64,000 bases of DNA, taken from the NCBI RefSeq assembly GCF_036014115.1, contig NZ_CP107913.1, positions 1,612,001-1,676,000 on the forward strand. The letters run 5' to 3'. This DNA comes from Streptomyces sp. NBC_00448. Lineage in GTDB: Bacteria > Actinomycetota > Actinomycetes > Streptomycetales > Streptomycetaceae. The notes beneath the pieces were generated by a model, which was given only the letters and a program-made list of their open reading frames with translations, made no database searches and was not told where the DNA came from. The position numbers and the translations under genes are program-made. Positions 1 to 7,847 of this stretch are shown here, one piece after another; the stretch's first letter is position 1; the number at the start of each line of letters is the position of its first letter.

Positions 1-44
1 CCCTTCTCGAACCCGGCACCGACTTCGCCGGGAGCGGGCGATGA
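1..44 (+). CDS. possible C-terminus of an upstream gene (partial)
   Basis: One frame is open from the window edge to a TGA at 42-44 and ends in the residues LLEPGTDFAGSGR. This TGA overlaps the ATG of the next gene in an ATGA arrangement, which suggests translational coupling to an upstream gene in the same operon. NmrA-like reductases are often next to HxlR or MarR regulators, but the fragment is too short to identify. Confidence 0.35.
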   Translation, partial: LLEPGTDFAGSGR

Positions 45-880
45 ACTCCGCCGCCACGCTGGTCATCGGAGCGACCGGCACCACCGGCAGCCGTACCATC
101 GCGCGGCTGACCGCCGAAGGCCACCGCGTCAAGGCCGCCGGCCGGCAGGCCACCGCGGTTCCCGGCGCGGAGCCGGTCGCGTTCGACTGGTACGACCCGG
201 CCACCCATGCCGCCGCGCTCGACGGGGTGGACCGCGTGTACCTCCTGCCGCCCCTGGGTGACGCCGACCCGGCGGCGGTGATGCTGCCGTTCCTCCGGCA
301 GGCGCGCGTCGGCGGCGTCCGGCGCGCGGTGCTGCTCAGTTCCTCGGCCATCCCCGAGGGCGGCCCGGCGGTCGGCGCCGTGCACCGGGTACTGCCCGAA
401 CTGTTCGACCAGTGGGCGGTGTTGCGACCGTCGTGGTTCATGCAGAACTTCACCGGCACGCACGCCCACGCGGTGAGCATCCGCACGGAGGGCGTCATCC
501 GGAGCGCGACCGGGAGCGGCCGGGTCGGCTTCGTCGATGCCGGGGACATCGCGGCCGTCGCCGTGCGCGCCCTGACCAACGCGCACGCCCCGAACACCGA
601 CCTCGTCCTCACCGGCCCCGAGGCGCTCGGCTATGACGACATCGCCGCGATCGTCACCGAGACCACCGGCCGACGCGTGGTCCATCAGCGGCTGACCCCC
701 GAGCAGATGCGCGACCGCCACGCTCGGGAGATGCCGCTGGAGTTCGCCACGATGCTGGCGCAGATGGACCGCGCCATCGCCGAGGGAGCGGAGAACCGCG
801 TCACCGACACCGTCCGGCGCGTCACGGGCGGGCCGGCGCGGGGGTTTCGCGAGCTGCTCGGAGCGAGCCCGGCCGGGTAG
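41..880 (+). CDS. NmrA-like NAD(P)-binding atypical short-chain reductase
   Basis: The 279-residue protein starts with the Rossmann nucleotide loop VIGATGTTGSRTI near residues 8-20. It continues with the NmrA/isoflavone-reductase pattern: LLPPLGDADP near 70, LLSSSAIP near 98-105 and LRPSWFMQNF near 128-137. Family members are soluble NAD(P)-binding enzymes or redox sensors acting on small molecules or quinones; the substrate cannot be told. The ATG at 41 has a purine-rich GGAG about 8 bases upstream and overlaps the stop of the preceding frame. It is a complete single-domain protein of usual length. Family assignment is secure, function is not. Confidence 0.85.
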   Translation: MNSAATLVIGATGTTGSRTIARLTAEGHRVKAAGRQATAVPGAEPVAFDWYDPATHAAALDGVDRVYLLPPLGDADPAAVMLPFLRQARVGGVRRAVLLSSSAIPEGGPAVGAVHRVLPELFDQWAVLRPSWFMQNFTGTHAHAVSIRTEGVIRSATGSGRVGFVDAGDIAAVAVRALTNAHAPNTDLVLTGPEALGYDDIAAIVTETTGRRVVHQRLTPEQMRDRHAREMPLEFATMLAQMDRAIAEGAENRVTDTVRRVTGGPARGFRELLGASPAG

Positions 881-1027
881 TGCCCATGGGCGGCACGGGT
901 GTAGCGCCGCGGGCAGCACCGGAGTAGCACCGGCCGGGTGGCACCGGGGTGGCTCCGGGGGGAGCATCGGTCAGGTCGCGCTGGGGTTCGAACAGCCCTA
1001 GGCACGAGCGCGGATGTCCGCTACGTT

Positions 1028-1041
1028 AACAAGCGCTTGCT
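1028..1041. promoter_or_regulatory. TetR/KstR2-like operator before acyl-CoA dehydrogenase pair
   Basis: The bases AACAAGCGCTTGCT contain the perfect 10-bp palindrome CAAGCGCTTG. They fit the pattern A-n-CAAG-nn-CTTG-n-T, which as I recall is the site of the mycobacterial TetR-family repressor KstR2. The site lies 44 bp before the chosen start of the first acyl-CoA dehydrogenase, where it could cover the promoter or early transcript. The cognate repressor is not in the window. Confidence 0.6.
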
Positions 1042-1084
1042 TAGAGATGTGGGTGGCCGGGAAGACGGGAAGGGCGGCAGCGCG

Positions 1085-2323
1085 ATGGCGAAGGGCCGGG
1101 AGGCGGAGGACGGCGGGGAGGACCGCGCGGAGGGCGGCGCCGTGGACGCGGCGGAGCTGCGCGGACGGGTGCGGGAGCTGCTGGCCGCGCACCCACCGGG
1201 AGCCGTCTCCCCCGAGGAGTTCCTACGGGCCCGGTTCGACGCGGGCCTGGCGTGGGTGCACTTCCCGCGGGGCCTGGGCGGCCTCGGCGCCCCGCGCTCG
1301 CTCCAGCCCGTGGTGGACGCGGAACTCGCCGCCGCCGACGCGCCCGACAACGACCCGCGCCGCATCGGCATCGGCCTGGGCATGGCCGCGCCGACCATCC
1401 TCCGCTACGGCACCGAGGAGCAGAAGCAGCGCTTCCTGCGCCCGTTGTGGACCGGCGAGGAGCCGTGGTGCCAGCTGTTCTCCGAGCCGGGCGCCGGCTC
1501 GGACCTGGCGGGGCTGCGCACCCGGGCGGTCCGCGAACCCGGCGGAGACTGGATCGTGGACGGCCAGAAGGTCTGGACGTCCAGCGCCCACACCGCGCGC
1601 TGGGCGATCCTCATCGCCCGTACCGACCCGGACGTGCCCAAGCACCAGGGCATCACGTACTTCGTGTGCGACATGACCGACCCGGGCGTGGAGGTCAGGC
1701 CGCTGCGCCAGCTCACCGGCGAGGCGGAGTTCAACGAGGTCTTCTTGACCGGGGTGCGCATACCCGACGCGCACCGGCTCGGCGCGATCGGCGACGGCTG
1801 GCGGGTCGCGCAGGCCACCTTGATGAACGAGCGGGTCGCGATCGGCGGCCGGGTGCTGCCGCGCGAGGCGGGCATGGTCGCGGCTGCCGCGGCCACCTGG
1901 CGGGAGCGGCCGGAGCTGCGCACCCCCGAGCTGCACGACCGGCTGCTGTCCGCGTGGATCGACGCGGAGGTGGCGCGGCTGTCCGCGGAGCGGGTCCGGC
2001 AGCAGCTCGCGGTCGGCTCGCCCGGGCCGGAGGGCGCGGGCCTGAAGCTCGCCTTCGCCCGGCTCAACCAGCGGATCAGCGGCCTGGAGGTCGAACTGCT
2101 CGGCGAGGACGGCCTGCGCTACGGCGACTGGACGATGGTCCGCCCACGCAGCGTCGACTTCTACGGCCGCGACGCGGGCTACCGCTATCTGCGGGCGAAG
2201 GGCAACTCCATCGAGGGCGGCACCTCGGAGATCCTGCGCAACATCATCGCCGAGCGGGTGCTGGAGCTGCCCGCGGAACCCCGTACCGACAAGGACGCCG
2301 CCTGGAAGGACCTGCCCCGATGA
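1085..2323 (+). CDS. acyl-CoA dehydrogenase, catalytic-type subunit
   Basis: The 412-residue flavoprotein is a full-length acyl-CoA dehydrogenase. It has the FAD/substrate signature CQLFSEPGAGSDLAG, the WTSSAH segment, and near the C-terminus EGGTSEILRNI, where this family places FAD contacts. Such enzymes introduce the 2,3-double bond in acyl-CoA and pass electrons to ETF. An open frame extends up to 938, but the ATG at 1085 begins MAKGREAEDG after a GGGAAGGG run and lies downstream of a palindromic operator, so it is preferred. Its stop overlaps the start of a second dehydrogenase. In actinobacteria such adjacent pairs often form hetero-oligomers for sterol side-chain or branched acyl-CoA oxidation; that role here is inference. 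Confidence 0.88.
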   Translation: MAKGREAEDGGEDRAEGGAVDAAELRGRVRELLAAHPPGAVSPEEFLRARFDAGLAWVHFPRGLGGLGAPRSLQPVVDAELAAADAPDNDPRRIGIGLGMAAPTILRYGTEEQKQRFLRPLWTGEEPWCQLFSEPGAGSDLAGLRTRAVREPGGDWIVDGQKVWTSSAHTARWAILIARTDPDVPKHQGITYFVCDMTDPGVEVRPLRQLTGEAEFNEVFLTGVRIPDAHRLGAIGDGWRVAQATLMNERVAIGGRVLPREAGMVAAAAATWRERPELRTPELHDRLLSAWIDAEVARLSAERVRQQLAVGSPGPEGAGLKLAFARLNQRISGLEVELLGEDGLRYGDWTMVRPRSVDFYGRDAGYRYLRAKGNSIEGGTSEILRNIIAERVLELPAEPRTDKDAAWKDLPR

Positions 2324-3507
2324 CCGCGCCGACCCAGCCCGCCGACCGTTCCCAGGCCCACCCCGCGGCCCAAGTCCGCCCCGCGGCCCCGGACCTGCTC
2401 TACTCCGACGTCGAGGACGACCTGCGCGCCGCGGTGCGCGACCTGCTCGCCGACCGCTGCCCGCCCGGCGCGGTGCTCACCCGGGTGGAGGGCGAGCAGC
2501 CGTACGACCCCGAGCTGTGGCGGCTGCTCGCGGCCGAACTCGGCCTCGCCGGGCTGCTGGTGCCCGAGGAACTGGGCGGCCAGGGCGCGACCGCGCGCGA
2601 AGCGGCCGTCGTACTGGAGGAGTTGGGCGGCGCGGTGGTCCCGACACCGTTCCTCGGCAGCGCGGTGCTGGCCACCTCGGCACTGCTCCGCTGCGATCTC
2701 GCGGACGAGGCGGTCGTCGGCCTGCTGGGGCGGCTGGCCGCAGGGACCACGACCGCGACCCTGGCCGTACCGCTGTCGGCGGCACCCGGTGGCGACTTCC
2801 CCGCGACCGTACGGGCCGACGCCGAGGGCCGGCTGACCGGGCGGGTGACCAGCGTCGCGGACACTCCCGGCGCGGGCGTGCTGGTGGTGCCCGCGGTCGG
2901 CCCGGACGGCCCGGGGCTGTACGAAGTGGCCGCGGCGGACGCCTCGGTCGGGGTCGAGCCGTTCAGTTCGCTGGACCTCACCCGACCGCTCGCCGACGTG
3001 TCCTTCACCGGCAGCGCCGCGCGCCCGCTGCCCTCCGCCGACGCGCCCGCCGCACTGGACGCGGCCCTGCTGACCGCTGCGGGCCTGCTCGCCTCGGAAC
3101 AGCTGGGGGTGGCGCAGTGGTGTCTCGACGAGACGGTCCGCTACCTCGGGCAGCGGCACCAGTTCGGGCGGGTGGTCGGCTCGTTCCAGTCGCTCAAGCA
3201 CCGGCTGGCCGACCTGTGGCTGGAGGTCGTCTCCGCACGGGCGGCGGCGCGGGCCGCGGCCGACGCGCTCGCGACCGGCTCCCCCGATGCCCCGGTGGCC
3301 GTGGCCGTCGCCCAGTCCTACGCGGCCGGCGTCGCGGTGCACGCGGCCGAGGAGGCGGTGCAGTTGCACGGCGGGATCGGGATGACCTGGGAGCACCCCG
3401 CGCACCTCTATCTCAAGCGGGCGAAGGCCGACGAGATCGCACTGGGCACCCCGGGCCGCCACCGCGCCACCCTCGCCACCCTGGTGAAACTCCCCCCGCC
3501 CAACTGA
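2320..3507 (+). CDS. acyl-CoA dehydrogenase, partner subunit
   Basis: This 395-residue protein is a second acyl-CoA dehydrogenase that starts inside the stop of the first gene (ATGA, 2320-2323), a sign of coupled translation. After a Pro/Ala-rich start, it shows LLVPEELGGQGATAREA near residues 80-95. The C-terminal alpha domain has QRHQFGRVVGSFQSLKHRLADL near 280 and QLHGGIGMTWEHPAHLYLKRA near 350. The central beta domain lacks the clear SEPGAGSD signature seen in its partner. This matches two-gene heteromeric enzymes in which one chain is catalytically diverged. The open frame continues far upstream, but only as a shadow of the preceding gene. Substrate unknown. Confidence 0.85.
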   Translation: MTAPTQPADRSQAHPAAQVRPAAPDLLYSDVEDDLRAAVRDLLADRCPPGAVLTRVEGEQPYDPELWRLLAAELGLAGLLVPEELGGQGATAREAAVVLEELGGAVVPTPFLGSAVLATSALLRCDLADEAVVGLLGRLAAGTTTATLAVPLSAAPGGDFPATVRADAEGRLTGRVTSVADTPGAGVLVVPAVGPDGPGLYEVAAADASVGVEPFSSLDLTRPLADVSFTGSAARPLPSADAPAALDAALLTAAGLLASEQLGVAQWCLDETVRYLGQRHQFGRVVGSFQSLKHRLADLWLEVVSARAAARAAADALATGSPDAPVAVAVAQSYAAGVAVHAAEEAVQLHGGIGMTWEHPAHLYLKRAKADEIALGTPGRHRATLATLVKLPPPN

Positions 3508-3674
3508 CCCCCCACCCGGGCGCGTTGAGCGCTGCCCCGCACGGTTCCTTCTTCGTCCGGCCGCAACCGGTCGATGGCAGGGCCGCGTCCATGGTGAGAG
3601 GATTCCCCGTCGGGAACGGCGAGGACGACGACGGGTCCTGCGACGCCGCACGCCCCGACCGAAACCGAGGACGT

Positions 3675-4316
3675 ATGAAGCTCCCCCGCGCCGCCGTCTG
3701 GGCCGGTCCCTTGGTGGCCGTCGCCTGCGCCACGAGCGCCTGCGGCGGCGGGACGAGTTCGGCGGACGGGATCAAGCAGGCCAAGAAGGTACGGATATCG
3801 GCCGCGCAGACGTACTGGAAGGCCCGCACCGCGCTGCCGGCGTCGCTCCACCTCGACGAGCCTTACGGGAAGGGCCGCTTCGTCACGTGCACCACGACCG
3901 AGAAGAACGGCAAGGGAGCGGTGAAGTACGACCTCTTTGACTATCTGGTCCCGGTGAAGGCCAAGCTGACGATGGCGCAGTTGCTGTCAGGCGTGGAGAG
4001 CGGCTTGAAGCCGCAGGGGTGGACCTTCACCCCCTACACCATTCCTCGCTCGGCCATGCCGGACCCGGAGAACGAGGAACTCCACGGCTGGCGGGCTCAC
4101 AAGGGCGACCAGACGATCAACCTCACCCTGCACGAAGCACGGAGCGGCGCGTCCGCCGCTGGGAACTTCGATGTCCTCACCGACTGCAAGAAGTACGGCG
4201 GCGCCCAGAAGAAACTGCTCGCCGACTACGCCGGCGGAGACAGCCGGGACGATTACCGGCCTACGTCCACCGCCGACCCCACACCCATTCCCACCGGGTT
4301 CCCGACCTCGATGTGA
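3675..4316 (+). CDS. secreted lipoprotein, paralogue of the gene at 4777
   Basis: The 213-residue protein begins with a lipoprotein signal peptide: a basic MKLPR start, a hydrophobic core and a lipobox ending TSAC at residue 21, followed by GGG. The mature part shares TYWK-x-R/N-x-A-x-P and a GK-x-F-x-x-C segment with the protein encoded at 4777-5397, so the two are duplicates. Both keep late cysteines (TDCKKYGG here, SGCAKLGK there). It lies on the cell surface by signal type, but no enzymatic motif is visible and the function is unknown. The ATG at 3675 is chosen because it alone gives the signal peptide; the frame is open much further upstream. Confidence 0.8.
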   Translation: MKLPRAAVWAGPLVAVACATSACGGGTSSADGIKQAKKVRISAAQTYWKARTALPASLHLDEPYGKGRFVTCTTTEKNGKGAVKYDLFDYLVPVKAKLTMAQLLSGVESGLKPQGWTFTPYTIPRSAMPDPENEELHGWRAHKGDQTINLTLHEARSGASAAGNFDVLTDCKKYGGAQKKLLADYAGGDSRDDYRPTSTADPTPIPTGFPTSM

Positions 4317-4362
4317 ACCCCCGGACCGACAGTACGCACCACCAACGGGAGGAAGCAGCGCC

Positions 4363-4680
4363 ATGGCAGACAAGAAGGTGCCCAGCCCCATGTGGCAGGC
4401 ACTCAGCGACCTGCACACCGAGGTCCAGAAGGACCTCGCGACCGTCAACGGCTCGCTGAAGGACGCCGACAAGCGGATGGCCGGCGGCAAGGGCGACGTG
4501 TGGGTGGGCGCCACCGCACGCGCCTGGGCGAGCGACCTGGCCGGAGCGGCCAACGACGTCACCACGCAGGCCAACGGCTTCGCCGAGTACGTCAGCCGCG
4601 AACTGGCCGCCCACCCCAAGGAAGTCACCCAGGCCGAGGCCGACACCGAACGCCGCGTGCTCGCCGGCCGGATGGGCTGA
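4363..4680 (+). CDS. small helical WxG-type protein between two lipoproteins
   Basis: This 105-residue protein has no signal peptide and is predicted to be largely helical. Near its middle is DVWVGATARAW, a W-x-G element between two helices. With the length of about 100 residues, this resembles WXG100/ESAT-6-like substrates of type VII secretion. The usual C-terminal Y-x-x-x-D/E signal is not clearly present, so the link is tentative. The ATG at 4363 follows a strong GGGAGGAAG ribosome site. The gene sits 46 bp after one lipoprotein gene and about 96 bp before its paralogue, so the three probably act together at the envelope. Confidence 0.75.
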   Translation: MADKKVPSPMWQALSDLHTEVQKDLATVNGSLKDADKRMAGGKGDVWVGATARAWASDLAGAANDVTTQANGFAEYVSRELAAHPKEVTQAEADTERRVLAGRMG

Positions 4681-4776
4681 CCCGCGGGCGGCGGCCCCCT
4701 CGGAACACCGCACGCGCGATATTCCTCAAGCGCGCCCACGGTCGTGTCGCGGCCATCACAGGAAAGGTGGGAAGGC

Positions 4777-5397
4777 ATGAAACTCCATGGCCGCGCCACC
4801 ACTTGGGCCGCGCTGCCGGCCGTCGCCCTCACCTTCGCGGTGAGCGGGTGCGGGGGTGGTTCCGGCCCTTCGCGGAGCCCCGAGTCCATACGGTCCTCGC
4901 TGGCGAAGACGTACTGGAAGGTCAATGCCGCGATGCCTGCGGCGATCGACATGGATGCCGGCCGCGGCAAGTTCATCAAGTGCTCGGCCGACAAACCGAA
5001 GTTGGCCGTCTACCAGATCGAGAACATGATCGACGCCAAGGACGACTCGACGACGGCGGCCCAGCTTCTGGCGCAGGTGAAGACGGCACTGGCCCCGCAG
5101 GGCTGGAAGATCACCTTGGACAAGGTGCAGCCGAGTCCGACCGAGAGCGCCACCATGTCCAAGACCACGGGCTACGTGGCGAACAAGGACGGCATGCAGC
5201 TGCAACTGCTGATCCAGGAGCGGACGTCCGACGTCCAGGCGGGCGGCTTCATGGACCTGTACAGCGGCTGCGCCAAGCTCGGCAAGGACCAGAAGAGCAT
5301 CCTGGCCACGTACGCTCCGGGCGACTCGGTGGACCTCTACCAGCCGACGAAGACCACCCCGCACCCCGTCCCGACCGGCCCGACCACGGCGCCGTAG
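4777..5397 (+). CDS. secreted lipoprotein, paralogue of the gene at 3675
   Basis: The 206-residue protein carries a lipoprotein signal peptide with a lipobox VSGC at about residues 22-25 followed by a glycine run. Its mature part repeats features of the lipoprotein at 3675: KTYWKVNAAMPAAIDM, GRGKFIKC, the ALAPQGWKI segment and a C-terminal Pro/Thr tail. The ATG at 4777 follows GGTGGGAAGG. Gene order lipoprotein, WxG-type protein, lipoprotein suggests a duplication around the small protein. No catalytic motif is visible. A role at the cell envelope is inferred from the signal only. Confidence 0.8.
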   Translation: MKLHGRATTWAALPAVALTFAVSGCGGGSGPSRSPESIRSSLAKTYWKVNAAMPAAIDMDAGRGKFIKCSADKPKLAVYQIENMIDAKDDSTTAAQLLAQVKTALAPQGWKITLDKVQPSPTESATMSKTTGYVANKDGMQLQLLIQERTSDVQAGGFMDLYSGCAKLGKDQKSILATYAPGDSVDLYQPTKTTPHPVPTGPTTAP

Positions 5398-5428
5398 TCA
5401 CCCCCAACAACACTGCGGCACCCGGGGG

Positions 5429-6244
5429 TCAGGTGCGGGTGGTGTAGAAGGCGACCGCGGAGGCGGCGGCTACGTTGAGGGAGTCGACGCCCGCGGCCAT
5501 GGGGATGGTGACGCGGGTGTCGGCGGCGCGGAGGGCCGCGGGGGTGAGGCCGTCGCCCTCGGTGCCGAGCAGGAGGGCGAGCCGGGGCGGGCGGCGGGCC
5601 GCGAGCGCGTCGAGCGGTATCGCGTCGTCGGCGAGGCAGAGGGCGGCGAGCAGGAAGCCGTGGGCGCGCAGGAGTTCGAGGTCGTGCGGCCAGTCGTCGA
5701 GCCGGGTCCACGGCACGGAGAAGACCGCGCCCATGGAGACCTTGACCGCGCGCCGGTAGAACGGGTCGGCGCAGCGCGGGCTGAGCAGGACCGCGTCCAC
5801 GCCGAGCGCGGCGGCGGAGCGGAACCCGGCACCGAGGTTGGCGTGGTCGACGGTGTCCTCGAAGACGGCGACCCGGCGCGGGCCGGGGCCGAGCCCGGCC
5901 AGCAGCGCGTCCACGGAGGGCAGCGGGGTACGGGCCATCGAAGCGAGCGCGCCGCGGTGCACGTGGTAGCCGGTGACCTGTTCGGCGAGCGCGGGTGTCA
6001 CTTCGTACACCGGGGCGGTCGCCGCGTCGATCACGTCGCGCATCGGGCCGAGCCACTTCGGGGAGAGCAGCATCGAGCGCATCGGGTAGCCGGCGGCCAG
6101 GGCACGCCGGATCACCTTCTCGCCCTCGGCGATGAACAGCCCTTCGGCGGGTTCGCGGCGGCGGCGCAGTTCGACGTCGGTGAGGGAGGTGTAGTCGGCC
6201 AGGCGCGGGTCGGCGGGGTCCTCGACGGCGACCGGTTCAGCCAC
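5429..6244 (-). CDS. TrmH/SpoU-family RNA 2'-O-methyltransferase
   Basis: The protein of 271 residues has the SpoU layout. An N-terminal substrate-binding part (LFIAEGEKVIRRALAAGYP) is followed by the knotted SAM-binding domain with VAVFEDTVDHANLGAGFRSAA, LLSPRCADPFYRRAVKVSMG and, near the C-terminus, LLLGTEGDGLTP and ADTRVTIPMAAGVDSLNVAAA. These are the three SpoU motifs, including the Arg of motif 1 and the Ser-Leu-Asn of motif 3. It should methylate a ribose in tRNA or rRNA; the target cannot be told. GTG at 6244 is chosen over an upstream ATG because it has a GGGGGA site and starts the conserved region; it overlaps the end of cobA by 8 bp. Confidence 0.9.
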   Translation of the reverse strand: MAEPVAVEDPADPRLADYTSLTDVELRRRREPAEGLFIAEGEKVIRRALAAGYPMRSMLLSPKWLGPMRDVIDAATAPVYEVTPALAEQVTGYHVHRGALASMARTPLPSVDALLAGLGPGPRRVAVFEDTVDHANLGAGFRSAAALGVDAVLLSPRCADPFYRRAVKVSMGAVFSVPWTRLDDWPHDLELLRAHGFLLAALCLADDAIPLDALAARRPPRLALLLGTEGDGLTPAALRAADTRVTIPMAAGVDSLNVAAASAVAFYTTRT

Positions 6245-7607
6245 GCGCTCCCCCAGCGGCTTCCCCAGCAGCTCCCCCACCCGGTACGCCACCCGTTACG
6301 CCACCCGCTGTGCTCCCCGCCACGCCACGCGCTCCCCCGATCGGGTCCGCGGCGGGCCCCGAAGTCCCCGCCGCCCGCGCCGCATCGGCGACCGCCCCGC
6401 CCACGGCCACCACATCGCCGATCACGATCACCGCCGGCGGCCGCACCCCCTCCTCGGCGACCCGGCGGCCGACCGTGCCGAGCGTGGCGTCCACCCGGCG
6501 CTGCGCGGCAGTGGTGCCCTCCTGGACGACGGCGACCGGGGTGTCGGCCGACCGGCCCTGCGCGACCAGGGCCGCCGCGATCGGCTCGATCCGCTCCACC
6601 GCCATCAGCAGCACCAGGGTGCCGCGCAGTTTCGCCAGCGCCGCCCAGTCCACCAGCGAGCGCGGGTCCTCCGGCGCGACGTGCCCGCTGACCACGGTGA
6701 ACTCGTGGGCCACTCCCCGGTGGGTGACCGGGATACCGGCGGCGGCCGGCACGCTGATCGCGCTGGAGATGCCGGGCACCACCGTCACCGGGATGCCCTC
6801 CCGGGCCAGCGCCTCCGCCTCCTCCATGCCGCGCCCGAACACGTACGGGTCGCCGCCCTTGAGCCGGACCACGGCCTTGCCCGCCTTCGCGTGCTCGATC
6901 AGTGCCGCGTTGATCGCCTCCTGCGCCATCGCCCGGCCGTAGGGGATCTTCGCCGCGTCGATCACCTCGACGTGCGGGCCGAGTTCGTCGAGCAGGTCGC
7001 GCGGGCCGAGCCGGTCGGCCACCACCACGTCGGCCTCCGCGAGGAGCCGGCGGCCGCGCACCGTGATCAGGTCGGGGTCCCCCGGGCCGCCGCCCACCAG
7101 GGCGACCCCGGCGGTGCGGGCCCGGTGGTACGGCGCCACCAGCGTGCCGTCCCGCAGCCCCGCGACCACCGCGTCACGTACCGCCGCCGAGCGCCGCGGG
7201 TCCTGGCCGGTCAGCACCGCCACGGTCACGCCCTCGGTCCGGCCGGTCGCCGGGGTCCACGCGGTCGCCGCGTCCGCGTCGTCGCTGCGTACGCACCACA
7301 CCCGGCGCTCTTCCGCCTCCGCGCCCGCAGCGGCGTTGGCCGCCTCGTCCGTGCTCGCGATCAGCGCGTACCAGGCGTCCGCGAGGTCGCCCGCACGGTA
7401 CTTGCGGCGCTCCCACCGCAACTCGCCCGCCGTCACCATCGCCTCGACCGAAGCGGTGGCCGACGGTGACACCAGCACGATGTCGGCTCCCGCGGAGACC
7501 AGTGCGGGAAGCCGCCGCTGAGCGACCTGGCCACCGCCGATCACCACGACCCGCCTGCCGGCGAGCCGCAGCCCAACGGGGTACGCGGGGGCGTCGTCGT
7601 GCGGCAT
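6237..7607 (-). CDS. cobA: uroporphyrinogen-III C-methyltransferase fused to precorrin-2 dehydrogenase
   Basis: The 456-residue protein has two domains in order. The first, about residues 1-155, is a Rossmann precorrin-2 dehydrogenase (RRVVVIGGGQVAQRRL). The second, about 165-415, is a SAM-dependent uroporphyrinogen-III methyltransferase with VALVGGGPGDPDLITVRG, RLKGGDPYVFGRG, VTVVPGISSA and PVTHRG. It converts uroporphyrinogen III to precorrin-2 and sirohydrochlorin for siroheme and cobalamin. After the enzyme comes a tail rich in Gly and Ala that is not needed by the fold. The ATG at 7607 has an AAGGAG site. Two other cobalamin genes follow on the same strand nearby. Confidence 0.92.
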   Translation of the reverse strand: MPHDDAPAYPVGLRLAGRRVVVIGGGQVAQRRLPALVSAGADIVLVSPSATASVEAMVTAGELRWERRKYRAGDLADAWYALIASTDEAANAAAGAEAEERRVWCVRSDDADAATAWTPATGRTEGVTVAVLTGQDPRRSAAVRDAVVAGLRDGTLVAPYHRARTAGVALVGGGPGDPDLITVRGRRLLAEADVVVADRLGPRDLLDELGPHVEVIDAAKIPYGRAMAQEAINAALIEHAKAGKAVVRLKGGDPYVFGRGMEEAEALAREGIPVTVVPGISSAISVPAAAGIPVTHRGVAHEFTVVSGHVAPEDPRSLVDWAALAKLRGTLVLLMAVERIEPIAAALVAQGRSADTPVAVVQEGTTAAQRRVDATLGTVGRRVAEEGVRPPAVIVIGDVVAVGGAVADAARAAGTSGPAADPIGGARGVAGSTAGGVTGGVPGGGAAGEAAGGARG

Positions 7608-7847
7608 GAGGGCTCCTTGCTGTGCGGGCTTCTTACTTTACGGTTCAGCGCCGTTACGGTTGCGGTGCACTGCCGACCGCAGGCCGATGACCTGCTAGGG
7701 GACGTCCCCGCGCCCCTGGCGTGGCTGATCACCGCTGCCACCTGCGGAACTCCTCGCCCTGGCAAGGGCAAGGGCAGGGGCGCAGCGGGGAGCGGCCCGT
7801 GTTCAGGGGCCCGGGGACGGGCCGGGACCGTAGCGACGGGGACCCGA

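Noticed and set aside
983..1000. GGGGTTCGAAC resembling a tRNA T-arm
   Set aside because: No matching 3' stem, acceptor strand or D-arm is found on either side.
938..1084. Longer N-terminus for the first acyl-CoA dehydrogenase
   Set aside because: The extra 49 residues would run through the operator palindrome and do not resemble the family start.
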